From positions 30,240,734-30,304,733 of the forward strand of contig OU862934.1 of the NCBI GenBank assembly GCA_917880885.1: a stretch of DNA of 64,000 bases. The letters are read 5' to 3'. Below, piece after piece: positions 63,236-64,000 of this stretch; position 1 is the stretch's first letter; every line of letters starts with the position of its first letter. The DNA is from Limnephilus marmoratus (taxonomy: Eukaryota > Arthropoda > Insecta > Trichoptera > Limnephilidae). The translations under genes were made by a program, and so were the position numbers. A model generated the notes under the pieces. It was not told the DNA's origin, searched no databases, and worked only from the letters and a program-made list of their open reading frames with translations.

Positions 63236-63399
63236 ATCCTCCACATATCCTGTTCCTGGAATAAAATATTATACGGCGTTTGAAGTTTGCCAAGTTCAAA
63301 TTGTTGTCAAATACATCCATATTTAGTATTTGTTACCAAGACTATGCAAATGTTATATTGAGGAAAGCAAATTATAGTTGGAATGAGATATATGTTTTT

Positions 63400-63690
63400 A
63401 AAATGTTAATGTATGTGTAGTTGTTCGTGAAGGTACATGTAAATTAATTGCAAGAGTTCACAACAATCGAATTTAGAGTGTAACAATTTCAATGAAAAGG
63501 ATTGGTTGTTTATTTTTCGCCTGTTTTCTAAAGATGGAATATTCAAAATGTTAGTTAAGTTTAAAATTTACGAAATATAGAAATTTTCTTAGAATTCTTT
63601 CGGCATTATGATAATGAATTTTGTTGAAGGGCGACCAGACTATGGAGTTGTGTTCTATTAGGCTTCTAACAAGAATAGTTAGAAATTATA
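63400..63690 (-). pseudogene. Non-LTR retrotransposon (family A) fragment
   Basis: Minus strand: LVRSLIEHNSIVWSPFNKIH and NAERI, then frameshifted NFKLN and LEDR-like blocks matching 24650-24930. Both ends are missing. Confidence 0.7.
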
Positions 63691-63694
63691 TATG

Positions 63695-63995
63695 GACACA
63701 ATTACACTTATACCCAAACTACACAAACTGGAATTATATACCTACGGCAAAAATATCTGCCCAAAATAAATTTCATATTTAAAAAAAGGTAAGTTAGGTT
63801 GTTAGGTTACGGTAAAAAGGCTAACCTAATTAAAAGTAACAATTTTTTTTTTTCAAATATGAAATTTGACAAAAAATTTAACTTTTTAAGAAACAGATTA
63901 TGTTTATGTGTGAAATTCCAGTAGGTATAATTCTTTCCATCTGTATTTTTGGCAGTGTAATATTGGTAGATATGTATAATTTACGCTTGTGTAAT
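63695..63995. repeat. Imperfect palindrome with TTAGG-like centre
   Basis: AAATTTCATATTTAAAAAAA near 63767 is mirrored by TTTTTTCAAATATGAAATTT near 63847, and TATACCTAC (63738) by GTAGGTATA (63921). The centre reads GGTAAGTTAGGTTGTTAGGT and then GGCTAACCTAATT. Possibly a further foldback element; outer limits unclear. Confidence 0.5.
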
Positions 63996-64000
63996 TTCGA

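Overview
This window looks like a piece of a large, AT-rich arthropod (most likely insect) nuclear genome made almost entirely of transposable elements. The clues are interstitial arrays of the insect telomere-type motif TTAGG/CCTAA, tRNA-derived SINEs, decayed non-LTR retrotransposons (RTE, CR1-like and Jockey-like), a Penelope-like element with a hammerhead ribozyme, hAT relics and many small inverted-repeat (MITE or foldback) elements. I see no prokaryotic operon, rRNA or CRISPR array. The species cannot be fixed from sequence alone. Coordinates of old elements are approximate to about 10-20 bases.

Layout. 0-4.7 kb: RTE and CR1-like fragments, a foldback element, a tRNA-SINE, a second SINE and three small TIR elements. 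5.0-5.9 kb: a giant inverted repeat built from two copies of a TIR element that carries a tRNA-like sequence. 5.9-8.4 kb: a MITE and a 649-bp hAT element with a perfect 8-bp target duplication. 9.0-11.3 kb: a pile of nested SINEs and an RTE 3' end. 11.9-18.6 kb: two foldback elements holding TTAGG-like arrays, a Penelope-like 3' end and a 123-bp tandem repeat. 19.4-32.9 kb: fragments of at least four LINE families, SINEs, and one of two copies of a ~770-bp TIR element. 34.1-40.1 kb: a decayed hAT transposase, SINEs in LINEs, a second ribozyme copy and a third tRNA-bearing TIR element. 40.6-50.7 kb: the best-preserved LINEs, including a 612-codon CR1-like RT reading frame and an almost complete endonuclease-RT element on the minus strand. 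51-60 kb: nested SINEs, a CpG-rich promoter-like island, hAT and RTE-like relics, and the second copy of the ~770-bp element. 60.5-61.9 kb: the only place with signs of a host gene, namely a signal-peptide exon with TATA box and splice donor, just downstream of what may be the last exon of another minus-strand gene. 62-64 kb: a tRNA-SINE and LINE or foldback debris.

Main biological points. (1) An abundant SINE-like family ends in the same ~105-bp hairpin plus poly(A) tail as a CR1-like LINE also present here, which points to a SINE/LINE partner pair. (2) At least three, perhaps four, unrelated-looking palindromic elements have TTAGG-like telomeric arrays in their loops. (3) A tRNA-like sequence sits inside a TIR-bounded element in three copies. 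(4) Near-identical minimal hammerhead ribozyme cores mark Penelope-like 3' ends on opposite strands. (5) The best LINE is broken only by two single-A losses in A-runs and one nonsense codon.
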